Shown piece by piece: positions 45,777 to 54,397 of a stretch of DNA of 64,000 nucleotides (position 1 is the first letter of the stretch; every line of letters starts with the position of its first letter). The notes beneath the pieces are model-generated. The model searched no databases and was not told the origin of the DNA. It saw only the letters and a program-made list of their open reading frames with translations. Source of the stretch: Pseudomonas pisciculturae (GTDB lineage: Bacteria > Pseudomonadota > Gammaproteobacteria > Pseudomonadales > Pseudomonadaceae); contig NZ_JACVZE010000003.1 of the NCBI RefSeq assembly GCF_015461805.1, positions 248,001-312,000 of the forward strand, in the 5' to 3' direction. Made by a program: the position numbers and the translations under genes.

Positions 45777-47301
45777 GCCGGTAACCTTTGGCGAACGCCC
45801 TTTGCGCATCGAAGACGTGCTGGCCCTGGCCAACCGTCAGGCGCCTACCCAATTGCAGGGCGATGCCGCGTATCGCCAGCGTATCGCCAAGGGCGCGCAG
45901 TTCCTCGACTCGCTGCTGGACAAGGAAGGCGTGATCTATGGCGTCACCACTGGCTACGGCGACTCGTGCGTAGTGGCGGTGCCGTTGCAGCACGTCGAGG
46001 CGCTGCCCCGCCATCTGTACACCTTCCACGGTTGCGGCCTGGGCAAACTGCTGGATGCACAAGCCACCCGCGCCGTGCTGGCAGCGCGTTTGCAATCGCT
46101 GTGCCACGGCGTGTCCGGGGTGCGTGTGGAATTGCTTGAGCGCTTGCACGCGTTCCTCGAACACGACGTGCTGCCGCTGATCCCCGAAGAAGGCTCGGTG
46201 GGCGCCAGCGGTGATTTGACGCCGTTGTCCTACGTGGCCGCGACCTTGTCTGGCGAGCGCGAAGTGATGTTCCGTGGCGAACGTCGCCAAGCCGCCGACG
46301 TGCATCGTGAGCTGGGTTGGGACCCGCTGGTGTTGCGCCCCAAGGAAGCCCTGGCACTGATGAACGGCACCGCGGTGATGACCGGCCTCGCCTGCCTGGC
46401 CTTCGCCCGCGCCGACTACCTGCTGCAACTGGCCACGCGCATCACCGCGTTGAACGTGGTGGCGCTGCAAGGCAACCCGGAACACTTCGACGAACGCCTG
46501 TTCGCCGCCAAGCCGCACCCAGGGCAGATGCAAGTCGCCGCCTGGTTGCGCAAGGATTTGGCCATCGACGCACCGACCGCGCCGCTGCATCGCTTGCAAG
46601 ACCGTTACTCACTGCGCTGCGCGCCCCACGTCCTCGGCGTGCTGGCCGACAGCCTGAACTGGCTGCGTTCGTTCATCGAAATCGAACTCAACAGCGCCAA
46701 CGACAACCCGATCATCGACGCCGAGGAAGAGCGCGTATTGCACGGCGGCCACTTCTACGGCGGCCACATCGCCTTCGCCATGGACAGCCTCAAGACCCTG
46801 GTGGCCAACGTCGCCGACCTGCTCGACCGCCAGCTCGCGCTGCTGGTAGACGTGCGCTACAACCATGGCTTGCCGAGCAACCTGTCCGGCGCTCCAGCTG
46901 ATCGCGCCATGATCAACCACGGTTTCAAGGCCGTGCAGATCGGCACCAGCGCCTGGACCGCCGAAGCGCTGAAAAACACCATGCCCGCCAGCGTGTTTTC
47001 GCGCTCCACCGAGTGCCATAACCAGGACAAAGTGAGCATGGGCACCATCGCCGCCCGCGATGCGATCCGCGTGCTGGAGCTGACCGAACAGGTCACCGCC
47101 GCCACCCTGCTCGCGGCCAACCAGGGCGTGTGGCTGCGTGCCCAGGCCGAGGATGCGCGCCCACTGCCACCCGCATTGGCCGCGATGCACGAACAACTGG
47201 CCCAAGACTTCCCGCCGGTGATCGAAGACCGCGCCCTGGAAGGCGAACTACGCCTATGCCTGCAACGCATCGCCGCGCAACACTGGAGGCTGCATGCGTA
47301 G
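45760..47301 (+). CDS. MIO-type aromatic amino acid ammonia-lyase (HAL/PAL/TAL family)
   Basis: 513 residues. The Ala-Ser-Gly triad that cyclises to the MIO prosthetic group is residues 149-151 (GSVGASGDLTPLSYV). Other family features: the YGVTTGYGDS loop (about 60-69), NGTAVMTGL, and NSANDNPIID. The substrate-selectivity position reads FHGCGLG (His90-Gly), closer to tyrosine lyases than to the Ser-His of HutH. It would release ammonia and supply 4-coumarate or cinnamate as starter. No other hut genes are nearby, so catabolic HutH is unlikely. Start ATG 45760 inside the preceding gene. Confidence 0.88.
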   Translation: MTTHLEPVTFGERPLRIEDVLALANRQAPTQLQGDAAYRQRIAKGAQFLDSLLDKEGVIYGVTTGYGDSCVVAVPLQHVEALPRHLYTFHGCGLGKLLDAQATRAVLAARLQSLCHGVSGVRVELLERLHAFLEHDVLPLIPEEGSVGASGDLTPLSYVAATLSGEREVMFRGERRQAADVHRELGWDPLVLRPKEALALMNGTAVMTGLACLAFARADYLLQLATRITALNVVALQGNPEHFDERLFAAKPHPGQMQVAAWLRKDLAIDAPTAPLHRLQDRYSLRCAPHVLGVLADSLNWLRSFIEIELNSANDNPIIDAEEERVLHGGHFYGGHIAFAMDSLKTLVANVADLLDRQLALLVDVRYNHGLPSNLSGAPADRAMINHGFKAVQIGTSAWTAEALKNTMPASVFSRSTECHNQDKVSMGTIAARDAIRVLELTEQVTAATLLAANQGVWLRAQAEDARPLPPALAAMHEQLAQDFPPVIEDRALEGELRLCLQRIAAQHWRLHA

Positions 47302-47722
47302 CCCCGGTGTGTTGCATTGCGACACTGAAATCCTCGTGCCGTTTTTTGACGTCGACACCATGAACGTCGTCTGGCATGGGCATTACGTGAAGTACCTGGA
47401 AGTGGCGCGCTGCGCGCTGCTGGACAAGATCGGCCACAACTACACGGCCATGCTCGAAGCGGGCTACGCATGGCCGGTGATCGACATGCAACTGCGCTAC
47501 GTGCGCGGCGCCGTGTTCGGCCAGACCATCAACGTGCGCGCCAGTTTGGTGGAGTGGGAGAATCGCTTGAAGGTCAATTACCTGATCACCGACTTGGCCA
47601 GCGGCGAGCGGTTGACCCGCGCCAGCACCGTGCAAGTGGCCGTGGACGTCGCCAGCCGCGAGATGCAACTGGCTTCCCCCACAATATTCACCGACGCCGT
47701 CGAAAGGGCCTTGAAATGCTGA
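47294..47722 (+). CDS. 4-hydroxybenzoyl-CoA thioesterase-like hotdog protein
   Basis: A 142-residue hotdog thioesterase. PFFDVDTMNVVWHGHYVKYLEVAR contains the Asp of the 4HBT catalytic motif and the typical HxxY pattern (about residues 16-40). It may hydrolyse stalled acyl-ACP or aryl thioesters (editing) or release the product. Start ATG 47294 overlaps the ammonia-lyase gene by eight bases; its stop lies within the start region of the lolA-like gene. Confidence 0.9.
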   Translation: MRSPGVLHCDTEILVPFFDVDTMNVVWHGHYVKYLEVARCALLDKIGHNYTAMLEAGYAWPVIDMQLRYVRGAVFGQTINVRASLVEWENRLKVNYLITDLASGERLTRASTVQVAVDVASREMQLASPTIFTDAVERALKC

Positions 47723-48426
47723 CCCCTGTGGGAGCGGGCTTGCCCGCGAAAATCGCCAACGATAACGCGGGTCGCCTGACACTACGCGGCGTCCTCAGGT
47801 TCTTCGCGGGCAAGTCGAATCGTCGCACCGCCGCTCCCACATGGATCGCGTTTATTGTGTTGTTAAGCGTTACGGGCACGGCTCACGCTTTTGACTTGCA
47901 ACAACTCAGCGACCAGCTTGCCAAACCCTCCGTGATCCACGGCAATTTCACCCAGGAGAAACACCTGCGCGCACTGCCCCAACCCCTGGTCAGCAAAGGC
48001 ACCTTCGTGCTGGCCAAGGACCACGGCCTGCTGTGGCTGCTCAAAACTCCATTGCAACAGGACTACCGCATCAGTGCCCAAGGCATCGCCCGGCGCGATG
48101 CCACCGGTTGGCAGTTGCTGCCCAACAAGAGCGCCGGCGCCGAGCAGAATCGCCTATTCCTCGCCGTGCTTCAGGGCGACAGCAGCGGCCTGCAACGTGA
48201 CTTCGAGCTGCAACTGCAAGGCGAAGCCAAGCAATGGAAGCTGACCCTGACCCCACGCTCGCTGCTGCTCAAGCAGGTCTTCACCCAGATCAATATCGAC
48301 GGTGGCGACCTGGTACAAAGCATCGAGTTGCTGGAAACCCAGGGCGACAGCACCTTACTGCGCATGCAAGACAGCCATGCCGACCTGCCGTTGACCGAAG
48401 CGGAGCAACACGACTTTGCCCAGTGA
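47716..48426 (+). CDS. LolA-like outer-membrane lipoprotein carrier protein with REPIN-derived N terminus
   Basis: 236 codons from ATG 47716. From about residue 44 it reads as a signal peptide (WIAFIVLLSVTGTAHA) and then a LolA-like periplasmic carrier (FDLQQLSDQLAKPSVIHGNFTQ). The preceding 40 or so residues (VGAGLPAKIANDNAGRL...) are encoded by a REPIN-like element, so the native start has been pushed away. The insertion keeps the frame open with no stop, leaving an unusually long, basic n-region before the hydrophobic core. LolA-like proteins of aryl-polyene clusters are presumed to ferry the lipid product across the periplasm. Whether this chimera is exported is uncertain. Confidence 0.8.
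   Translation: MLTPVGAGLPAKIANDNAGRLTLRGVLRFFAGKSNRRTAAPTWIAFIVLLSVTGTAHAFDLQQLSDQLAKPSVIHGNFTQEKHLRALPQPLVSKGTFVLAKDHGLLWLLKTPLQQDYRISAQGIARRDATGWQLLPNKSAGAEQNRLFLAVLQGDSSGLQRDFELQLQGEAKQWKLTLTPRSLLLKQVFTQINIDGGDLVQSIELLETQGDSTLLRMQDSHADLPLTEAEQHDFAQ
47727..47841. repeat. REPIN-like element inside the 5' end of the lolA-like gene
   Basis: Terminal inverted repeats TGTGGGAGCGG (47727-47737) and CCGCTCCCACA (47831-47841), inner inverted pair GCTTGCCCGCGAA/TTCGCGGGCAAG. The right arm has an extra segment (TCGAATCGTCGCACCG) shared, in complement, with the 15144-15268 element. 115 bp; the reading frame through it is open. Confidence 0.85.
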
Positions 48427-50728
48427 GCGCTTGCTGCCGCGCCTGTTCCTGATCCTGCTGGTGGCCGTGCTGGCACTGGCTGGCTGGCAGTGGCGCCACG
48501 GTGCGCCGCTGTCGGCCAACTTGATGGAGCTGGTACCAGGCAACACACCTGATGCCCTGGAACTGCAAGCCGAACAGCGCATGCAAGAGCCACTCAACCG
48601 CGAAATGCTGGTGCTGGTGGGGCATGCCGACCGCCAACAAGCAGTGGCCGTGGCCCAACAGTTAGGCGAACAATGGCAAGCCAGCGGCCTATTTGAAAAG
48701 GTGCAGTGGAACCTGCAAGCCGATCTCCCTGCATTGCGCGAGCAACTGCTGCGCGGGCGCCTGGCGATGCTCTCGGCCAAGGACCGCGAACAACTGATCG
48801 CGCAGCCCGACGCGTTTATCCAACAACGCGTGCAAGCCTTGTTCGACCCCTTCACCGGCTTCAGCCTGGTGCCCAGTCAAGACGATTGGCTGGGCCTGAC
48901 CGGGCGCATCCAGAACAGCCAGCCACAACACGGCTCAGTGCAACTGGACATCGGCAGCGGCGCACTGATTGCCGATGCCGATGGCAAGAGCTGGGTGCTG
49001 CTGCGTGCGCGCACCACCGGCAATGCCTTTGACATGAAACTGCCGCTGCAAGTGGCGGATCTGCTCCAGGCCAGCCGCGCACAAGCCAGTGAGCACGACG
49101 CGCAATTGCTCGCCGCCAGTGGCCTGCTGTATGCCGCCAATGGTCAGCAGCAAGCCACACGGGAAATGACGTGGGTGGGCGGCGGCGCGTCCGTTGGCAT
49201 CCTGTTGTTGCTGTTGCTCGCGTTCCGGCGTTGGCGGGTGTTGCTCGCCTTCGTGCCGGTGCTGGTGGGCATGCTGTTTGGCGCGGTGGCGTGTGTGGCG
49301 GTGTTTGGCCATATGCATGTGATGACGTTGGTGCTGGGCTCCAGCCTGATCGGCGTGGCGGTGGATTACCCGCTGCATTACTTGTCCAAGAGCTGGAGCA
49401 TGAAGCCTTGGCGCAGTTGGTCGGCGCTGCGCATCACCTTGCCGGGGCTGAGCCTGAGCCTGGCCACCAGTTGCATCGGCTATCTGGCGCTGGCGTGGAC
49501 GCCGTTCCCGGCGCTGACACAGATCGCCATATTCTCCGCTGCCGGCTTGGTGGGTGCGTACCTGTCTGCCGTCTGCCTGCTGCCCGCCTTGCTCAAGGGC
49601 GTCGAGTTACGCCCGGCGCAATGGCCGCTGCGCATCGCCGAGGGTTTGTGGCAGACGCGTGCATCATTGCTCAAGCGCGTACCAAGCCCGGCGTTGCTGG
49701 TGCTGCTGTTGCTGTTTTGCGCAGGTGGCCTGTGGCACTTGAACAGCAAAAACGATATTCGCCAATGGATAGGCGCACCGCCGCAGTTGCTGCAAGAAGC
49801 GCAGGCCGTGGCGCGGATTACCGGGTTCCAACCCACCAGCCAGTTCTTCCTGGTGCGCGCAGAGAATCAGCAGCAGTTGCTGGAGCGTGAAAGCACCCTG
49901 GGCCAGCGGCTGGACCAACTGGTCAACATGGACAAGCTCCAGGGTTACTTGTCGCTCAATCAACTGGTCAGCCGGCCCGCCGAGCAGCAACAACTGCGTG
50001 ATGCATTGAACGCGTTGCCCCAACACTGGCAACCGTTGCTGGACCTGGGCGTGCCCGTCAGCGCCCTGCAGGCCGAAGTCGCGCAACTGCAAGCGCTGCC
50101 CACTCAAGACATCGACGCTGCGCTGGCGGGCCCAATGGCCGAGCCATGGCGCACGCTGTGGCTGGGCCCGGTTGAAGGCGGCGTGGCGGCGATGGTCAGC
50201 CTGCAAGGCCTGAACAACTCGGCGCTGCTGCGGGTGCAGGCGCTGGATTTACCAGGGGTGCAACTGGTGGACCGCTTGGGCGATTTGAACCGGGTGTTTG
50301 CCGACACGCAGATCAGCGCCGCCGAATTGAAGTTGATGTCGTGCGTTTTGATCGTGCTGCTGCTGATCCTGCCGTTCGGCTTTGGCGGTGCGTTGCGCAT
50401 CGTCGCCCTGCCGCTTCTGGCGGCGCTGTGCAGCCTGGCCAGCCTGGGTTGGCTGGGCCAGCCGCTGACGCTGTTCAGCCTGTTCGGGTTGCTGCTGGTC
50501 ACGGCCATCAGCGTTGACTACGCAATCTTGATGCGCGAGCAGATCGGCGGGCCGGCGGTCAGCCTTCTTGGCACGCTGCTGGCTGCGCTGACGACCTGGT
50601 TGTCGTTTGGCCTGCTGGCGGTGTCCAGCACACCCGCGGTGAGTAATTTCGGCCTGTCGGTCAGCCTGGGCCTGGCATTCAGCTTTATGCTGGCGCCCTG
50701 GGCCGGGCAACAGAAACACGCCTTATGA
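48416..50728 (+). CDS. MMPL/RND-superfamily exporter of the cluster (COG4258)
   Basis: A 770-residue inner-membrane protein with two repeats of one N-terminal helix, a periplasmic domain and a block of five helices; the blocks lie at about 250-400 and 640-760 (TWVGGGASVGILLLLLLAFR, LFSLFGLLLVTAISVDYAILM). The family exports lipids and polyketides using proton motive force. The start is probably TTG 48416, with GGAG ten bases upstream and 11 bases of overlap with the lolA-like gene; no ATG or GTG fits. With the LolA-like protein it likely moves the finished lipid from inner membrane to periplasm. Confidence 0.87.
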   Translation: MPSERLLPRLFLILLVAVLALAGWQWRHGAPLSANLMELVPGNTPDALELQAEQRMQEPLNREMLVLVGHADRQQAVAVAQQLGEQWQASGLFEKVQWNLQADLPALREQLLRGRLAMLSAKDREQLIAQPDAFIQQRVQALFDPFTGFSLVPSQDDWLGLTGRIQNSQPQHGSVQLDIGSGALIADADGKSWVLLRARTTGNAFDMKLPLQVADLLQASRAQASEHDAQLLAASGLLYAANGQQQATREMTWVGGGASVGILLLLLLAFRRWRVLLAFVPVLVGMLFGAVACVAVFGHMHVMTLVLGSSLIGVAVDYPLHYLSKSWSMKPWRSWSALRITLPGLSLSLATSCIGYLALAWTPFPALTQIAIFSAAGLVGAYLSAVCLLPALLKGVELRPAQWPLRIAEGLWQTRASLLKRVPSPALLVLLLLFCAGGLWHLNSKNDIRQWIGAPPQLLQEAQAVARITGFQPTSQFFLVRAENQQQLLERESTLGQRLDQLVNMDKLQGYLSLNQLVSRPAEQQQLRDALNALPQHWQPLLDLGVPVSALQAEVAQLQALPTQDIDAALAGPMAEPWRTLWLGPVEGGVAAMVSLQGLNNSALLRVQALDLPGVQLVDRLGDLNRVFADTQISAAELKLMSCVLIVLLLILPFGFGGALRIVALPLLAALCSLASLGWLGQPLTLFSLFGLLLVTAISVDYAILMREQIGGPAVSLLGTLLAALTTWLSFGLLAVSSTPAVSNFGLSVSLGLAFSFMLAPWAGQQKHAL

Positions 50729-50761
50729 ATATGATTATCGCCAATGCGGCAAGGAGCCCTC

Positions 50762-52009
50762 GTGCCCACAGTTGAAATGGAACGTCGCCAGGTGGTGGTG
50801 ATCGGTGCCGGTCCGTCCGGGGCCATCGCCGCCGCACTGTTAAAGCGCAAAGGGCATGATGTATTGATCATTGAGCGCCAGCATTTCCCACGGTTCTCGA
50901 TTGGCGAAAGCCTGCTGTCACACTGCATCGACTTTATCGAAGAAGCCGGCATGCTCGACGCCGTGCAGGCCGCCGGCTTCCAGCTGAAAACCGGTGCCGC
51001 GTTCGCCTGGGGCGAGCGCTACAGCGCGTTTGATTTCAGCGATACGTTCAGCAACGGCAAGCCCACCACCTTCCAGGTGCAGCGCGGCGAGTTCGACAAG
51101 TTGCTGGCAGATCAAGCGGCGCTGCAAGGCGTGGAAATTCGCTACGGCGAAACCATCGTCGGCGTGGATTTCAGCGGTGACTGCCGCTACCTGCATGTAC
51201 GCCGCGAGAACGGCAGCGAGTACCACCTCAAGGCCAGGTTCGTACTCGATGCCAGCGGCTACGGCCGTGTGTTGCCGCGCCTGCTGGACCTGGACTTGCC
51301 ATCTGATTTCCCCGTGCGCCAGGCGGTATTCACCCACGTTGAAGACCACATCGAACACCCAGGCTTCGACCGCACCAAGATTCTGGTAACGACCCATCCG
51401 ACGAAACGCGACATCTGGTTCTGGACCATCCCGTTCAGCAACGGCCGCTGCTCGGTGGGCGTGGTCGCCGCCAAGGAGCATTTCGACGGCCGCGACAGCG
51501 ACCTCGACGCCTGCCTGCGCAGCTTCATCGACGAAACCCCAAGCCTGTCCGGTGTGCTGCAAAACGCCGTGTGGGATACCCCGGCGCGCACCATCGGCGG
51601 CTATGCGGCCAACGTCAAAACCCTGCACGGCCCAGGCTTTGCGCTGTTGGGCAATGCGGCGGAGTTCCTCGACCCGGTGTTCTCTTCCGGCGTGACCATC
51701 GCCATGCGCTCGGCGAGCATGGCCGCCGGTCTCTTGCATCGCCAACTGACGGGCGAAACCGTGGACTGGGAAACCGAGTTTGCCGTACCGCTCAAGCGCG
51801 GTGTCGACACCTTCCGCTGCTACGTCGAAGGCTGGTACGCCGGCACGTTCCAGGATGTGATCTATCACCCTGACAGCTCGCCGGAGATCCGCCGGATGAT
51901 CTGCTCGATCCTCGCCGGCTACGCGTGGGATGAGCGCAACCCGTTTGTCAGCGAGCCCAAGCGGCGGCTGCGGATGTTGTCGGAAATTTGTGCGAGCGAG
52001 CCGGTATGA
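50762..52009 (+). CDS. FAD-dependent oxidoreductase with flavin-halogenase motifs
   Basis: 415 residues from GTG 50762 (AAGGAG six bases upstream). N-terminal FAD dinucleotide fold GAGPSG (15-20) and IGESLL (48-53). Motifs usually diagnostic of flavin-dependent halogenases are present: WFWTIP (219-224, W-x-W-x-I-P), FLDPVFSSG (302-310, F-x-x-P-x-x-S-x-G), and a lysine in FQLKTGAAFAWG (Lys76) near the place of the catalytic halogenase lysine. Xanthomonadins are brominated aryl polyenes, so aryl halogenation is plausible; however, related family members act as oxidoreductases without halogenation. Also annotated as tryptophan halogenase-like. Confidence 0.8.
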   Translation: MPTVEMERRQVVVIGAGPSGAIAAALLKRKGHDVLIIERQHFPRFSIGESLLSHCIDFIEEAGMLDAVQAAGFQLKTGAAFAWGERYSAFDFSDTFSNGKPTTFQVQRGEFDKLLADQAALQGVEIRYGETIVGVDFSGDCRYLHVRRENGSEYHLKARFVLDASGYGRVLPRLLDLDLPSDFPVRQAVFTHVEDHIEHPGFDRTKILVTTHPTKRDIWFWTIPFSNGRCSVGVVAAKEHFDGRDSDLDACLRSFIDETPSLSGVLQNAVWDTPARTIGGYAANVKTLHGPGFALLGNAAEFLDPVFSSGVTIAMRSASMAAGLLHRQLTGETVDWETEFAVPLKRGVDTFRCYVEGWYAGTFQDVIYHPDSSPEIRRMICSILAGYAWDERNPFVSEPKRRLRMLSEICASEPV

Positions 52010-52755
52010 GCAGCCCTTCTCTTGAAAAAAACTACCTCAGTAAAAACTACGTCGAAGAAACCAGGTTTGGCTTCTGGTTCCTGCGCAGCCACACCTGGCA
52101 GCACCATGTATTGCGCGTGGCGATCAACGACCTGCGCAGCCTGTTCAGCGACCCGCTGCCACAAGCCCCCGTGTTGCTGGACGCCGGTTGCGGCCAGGGC
52201 AAGTCGTTCCAGTATCTGCGCCAGGTGTTCGCCCCTGAACGCCTGATCGGCCTGGACGCCGACCCCCATAGCCTGGAGTTGAGCAGGGCCGAGGCCGCAC
52301 GCCAGGGCATGGCAGTGGAGCTGATCGGTAGCGACTGCGCCACCCTTGATGTGCCGGACGAAAGCGTCGATATCCTGTTCTGCCACCAGACTTTCCACCA
52401 CTTGGTCGAACAGCATCGCGCCCTCAAAGAGTTCTACCGTGTGCTCAAGCCGGGTGGCTATCTGCTGTTTGCCGAGTCCACCGAGGCCTATATCGACACG
52501 TGGGTGATCCGCTGGCTGTTCCGCCACCCGATGCACGTACAAAAAAGCGCTGAAGAGTACCTGGAGATGATTCGCGAACAGGGCTTTGAATTCGGCCCGC
52601 AGAACGTGTCGTACCCTTACTTGTGGTGGAGCCGTTCCAGCGATTTCGGCCTGTTGGAACGCTGGGGCCTGCGCAAGGCGCCGCCGGTGGGTCAGCGTGA
52701 AGAAACCCTGGTGAACTGCGTGGCCCGCAAACCCTTGGCGAGCACCGCTCCATGA
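52006..52755 (+). CDS. SAM-dependent class I methyltransferase
   Basis: 249 residues with the SAM-binding motif I VLLDAGCGQGKS (about 56-67), motif II-like LIGLDADPHSL, and motif IV-like VDILFCHQTFHHL followed by LKPGGYLLFAES. In aryl-polyene clusters a methyltransferase often O- or C-methylates the aryl head group. ATG 52006 overlaps the oxidoreductase stop; its own end overlaps the next start by four bases. Regiospecificity cannot be read from sequence. Confidence 0.87.
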   Translation: MSSPSLEKNYLSKNYVEETRFGFWFLRSHTWQHHVLRVAINDLRSLFSDPLPQAPVLLDAGCGQGKSFQYLRQVFAPERLIGLDADPHSLELSRAEAARQGMAVELIGSDCATLDVPDESVDILFCHQTFHHLVEQHRALKEFYRVLKPGGYLLFAESTEAYIDTWVIRWLFRHPMHVQKSAEEYLEMIREQGFEFGPQNVSYPYLWWSRSSDFGLLERWGLRKAPPVGQREETLVNCVARKPLASTAP

Positions 52756-53234
52756 TCCGTATGTTGCTGATCGGCTGCCTGTTGCTGCTGAGCGCCTGCG
52801 CCAGCCAGCCGCCGCTGCCCGAGAAACCACCGACCCTGGCGCTGCCGATGCAACTGCATGTGCAACGCCAGGCTGACGGCCAGAGCCAGGATTGGCTGCT
52901 GGTGATCCAGCGCGAAGGCGGTGGCATTCGCTGGTCGATGATGGACCCGTTGGGCATCCCCCAGGCCCGGCAGAAGCTGATCGATGGGCAGTGGCAGGCC
53001 GATGGTTTGCTGCCGCCCAACCCACAGGCCCGCGAGTTGTTTGCGGCGCTGCTGTTTGCGCTGGCCTCGGCCGATGACCTGCGCGCGCTTTACCCGACCG
53101 CACAAGCCAGAGACCTGACGCGCACGCTGCCGGGCCATTGGCAGATCGTGTATCAATCTTCCCAGGTGTTCAGCGTGAACATGAGCGGGCAGCCCTTGAG
53201 CTACCGCATCACACCACTGGGAGCCGCACGATGA
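52752..53234 (+). CDS. DUF3261 lipoprotein of the cluster
   Basis: 160 residues with a lipoprotein signal peptide MIRMLLIGCLLLLSACAS (lipobox LSAC, Cys16), so anchored in the outer or inner membrane. The mature part (VQRQADGQSQDWLLVIQREGG) belongs to the DUF3261 family that recurs in aryl-polyene clusters, probably assisting lipid delivery like a LolB partner. Overlaps of four bases at both ends. Specific function unknown. Confidence 0.85.
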   Translation: MIRMLLIGCLLLLSACASQPPLPEKPPTLALPMQLHVQRQADGQSQDWLLVIQREGGGIRWSMMDPLGIPQARQKLIDGQWQADGLLPPNPQARELFAALLFALASADDLRALYPTAQARDLTRTLPGHWQIVYQSSQVFSVNMSGQPLSYRITPLGAAR

Positions 53235-54397
53235 CTGCCTACCTCAACGCCCTCGGCGTGATCTGCGCCCTCGGCCGTGGCCAGGCCGACGTCAGCCGCA
53301 GCCTGTTTGCCGGTGACTGCTCGGGCATGCGCGCCGAGAGCGGCTGGGTGCCGGAGCGCGTGTTGCCGGTGGGTGGCGTGCAGGGCGAGCTGGCGATCAT
53401 CCCGCCGCAGCTGGGCCAGCAGAGCAGCCGCAATAACCAGTTGCTGCTGGAAGCCGCTTTGCAGATCGAGGGCGAGCTGCGTCAGGCGATCACCACCTAC
53501 GGCGCGTCGCGGGTCGGCGTTGTGCTCGGCACCAGCACGTCGGGCATCGACGAGGCCAGCCGCGGTATCGCTCATTACCTACGGGAAAATCAGTTCCCCG
53601 GCGACTACGACTACCAGCAACAAGAACTCAGCGCCCCGGCCAACTTCCTCGCCGACTGGCTGCAACTCTGCGGCCCGGCCTATGTGATTTCCACCGCCTG
53701 CACCTCCAGCGCCCGCGCGCTGATGAGTGCCCAGCGCCTGCTGGACCTGGGGGTATGCGATGCGGTGATCTGCGGCGGCGTCGACAGTTTGTGCAAGTTG
53801 ACCCTCAATGGCTTCAGTGCGTTGGAAGCGGTGTCGAACGAGCGCTGCAACCCGTTTTCGGCGAACCGCAACGGCATCAATATCGGTGAAGCGGCGGTGC
53901 TGTTTCTGATGACCCGGCAACCGGCGCCCATTGCCCTGCTGGGCAGCGGCGCCAGCTGCGATGCGCACCATATCTCGGCGCCCGAGCCCAGCGGCAAAGG
54001 TGCGTTGCAGTCGATGCGCAAGGCCCTGGCCAGCGCGAAATTGCAGCCTGAGCAGATCGGTTACCTGAACCTGCACGGCACCGCCACCCAACACAACGAC
54101 GCCATGGAAAGCCTGGCCGTCGCCAACCTGTTCCCTACCGGGGTGACCTGCTCATCGACCAAACCCATGAGCGGCCACACCCTGGGCGCAGCCGGCGCGC
54201 TGGAAGCGGCGTTCTGCTGGCTGAGCCTGGCCCACGGCGTGGTGCCGCCCCACGTGTGGGACGACCAGCCCGACCCGGCACTGCCCGCCTTGAAATGGGC
54301 ACGCCTGGGCGACACCCTGGAAAAACCCCGCCTGATGAGCAACTCGTTTGCCTTTGGCGGCAACAACGTCAGCCTGATTATCGGAGAGGCCCCATGA
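53231..54397 (+). CDS. Beta-ketoacyl-ACP synthase 1 of the cluster (FabF-like)
   Basis: 388 residues. Active-site Cys157 in YVISTACTSSARAL, and the two catalytic histidines in NLHGTATQHND and KPMSGHTLGAAGALE. All three residues of the Cys-His-His triad are intact, so it condenses malonyl-ACP with the growing chain. Start ATG 53231 overlaps the lipoprotein stop; the end overlaps the dehydratase start. Unlike the chain-length-factor-like first gene, this is a complete thiolase fold. Confidence 0.93.
   Translation: MTAYLNALGVICALGRGQADVSRSLFAGDCSGMRAESGWVPERVLPVGGVQGELAIIPPQLGQQSSRNNQLLLEAALQIEGELRQAITTYGASRVGVVLGTSTSGIDEASRGIAHYLRENQFPGDYDYQQQELSAPANFLADWLQLCGPAYVISTACTSSARALMSAQRLLDLGVCDAVICGGVDSLCKLTLNGFSALEAVSNERCNPFSANRNGINIGEAAVLFLMTRQPAPIALLGSGASCDAHHISAPEPSGKGALQSMRKALASAKLQPEQIGYLNLHGTATQHNDAMESLAVANLFPTGVTCSSTKPMSGHTLGAAGALEAAFCWLSLAHGVVPPHVWDDQPDPALPALKWARLGDTLEKPRLMSNSFAFGGNNVSLIIGEAP

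Noticed and set aside
45760..47301. Catabolic histidine ammonia-lyase HutH
   Set aside because: No hutU/hutI/hutG nearby, embedded in a polyene operon, and the selectivity motif differs.
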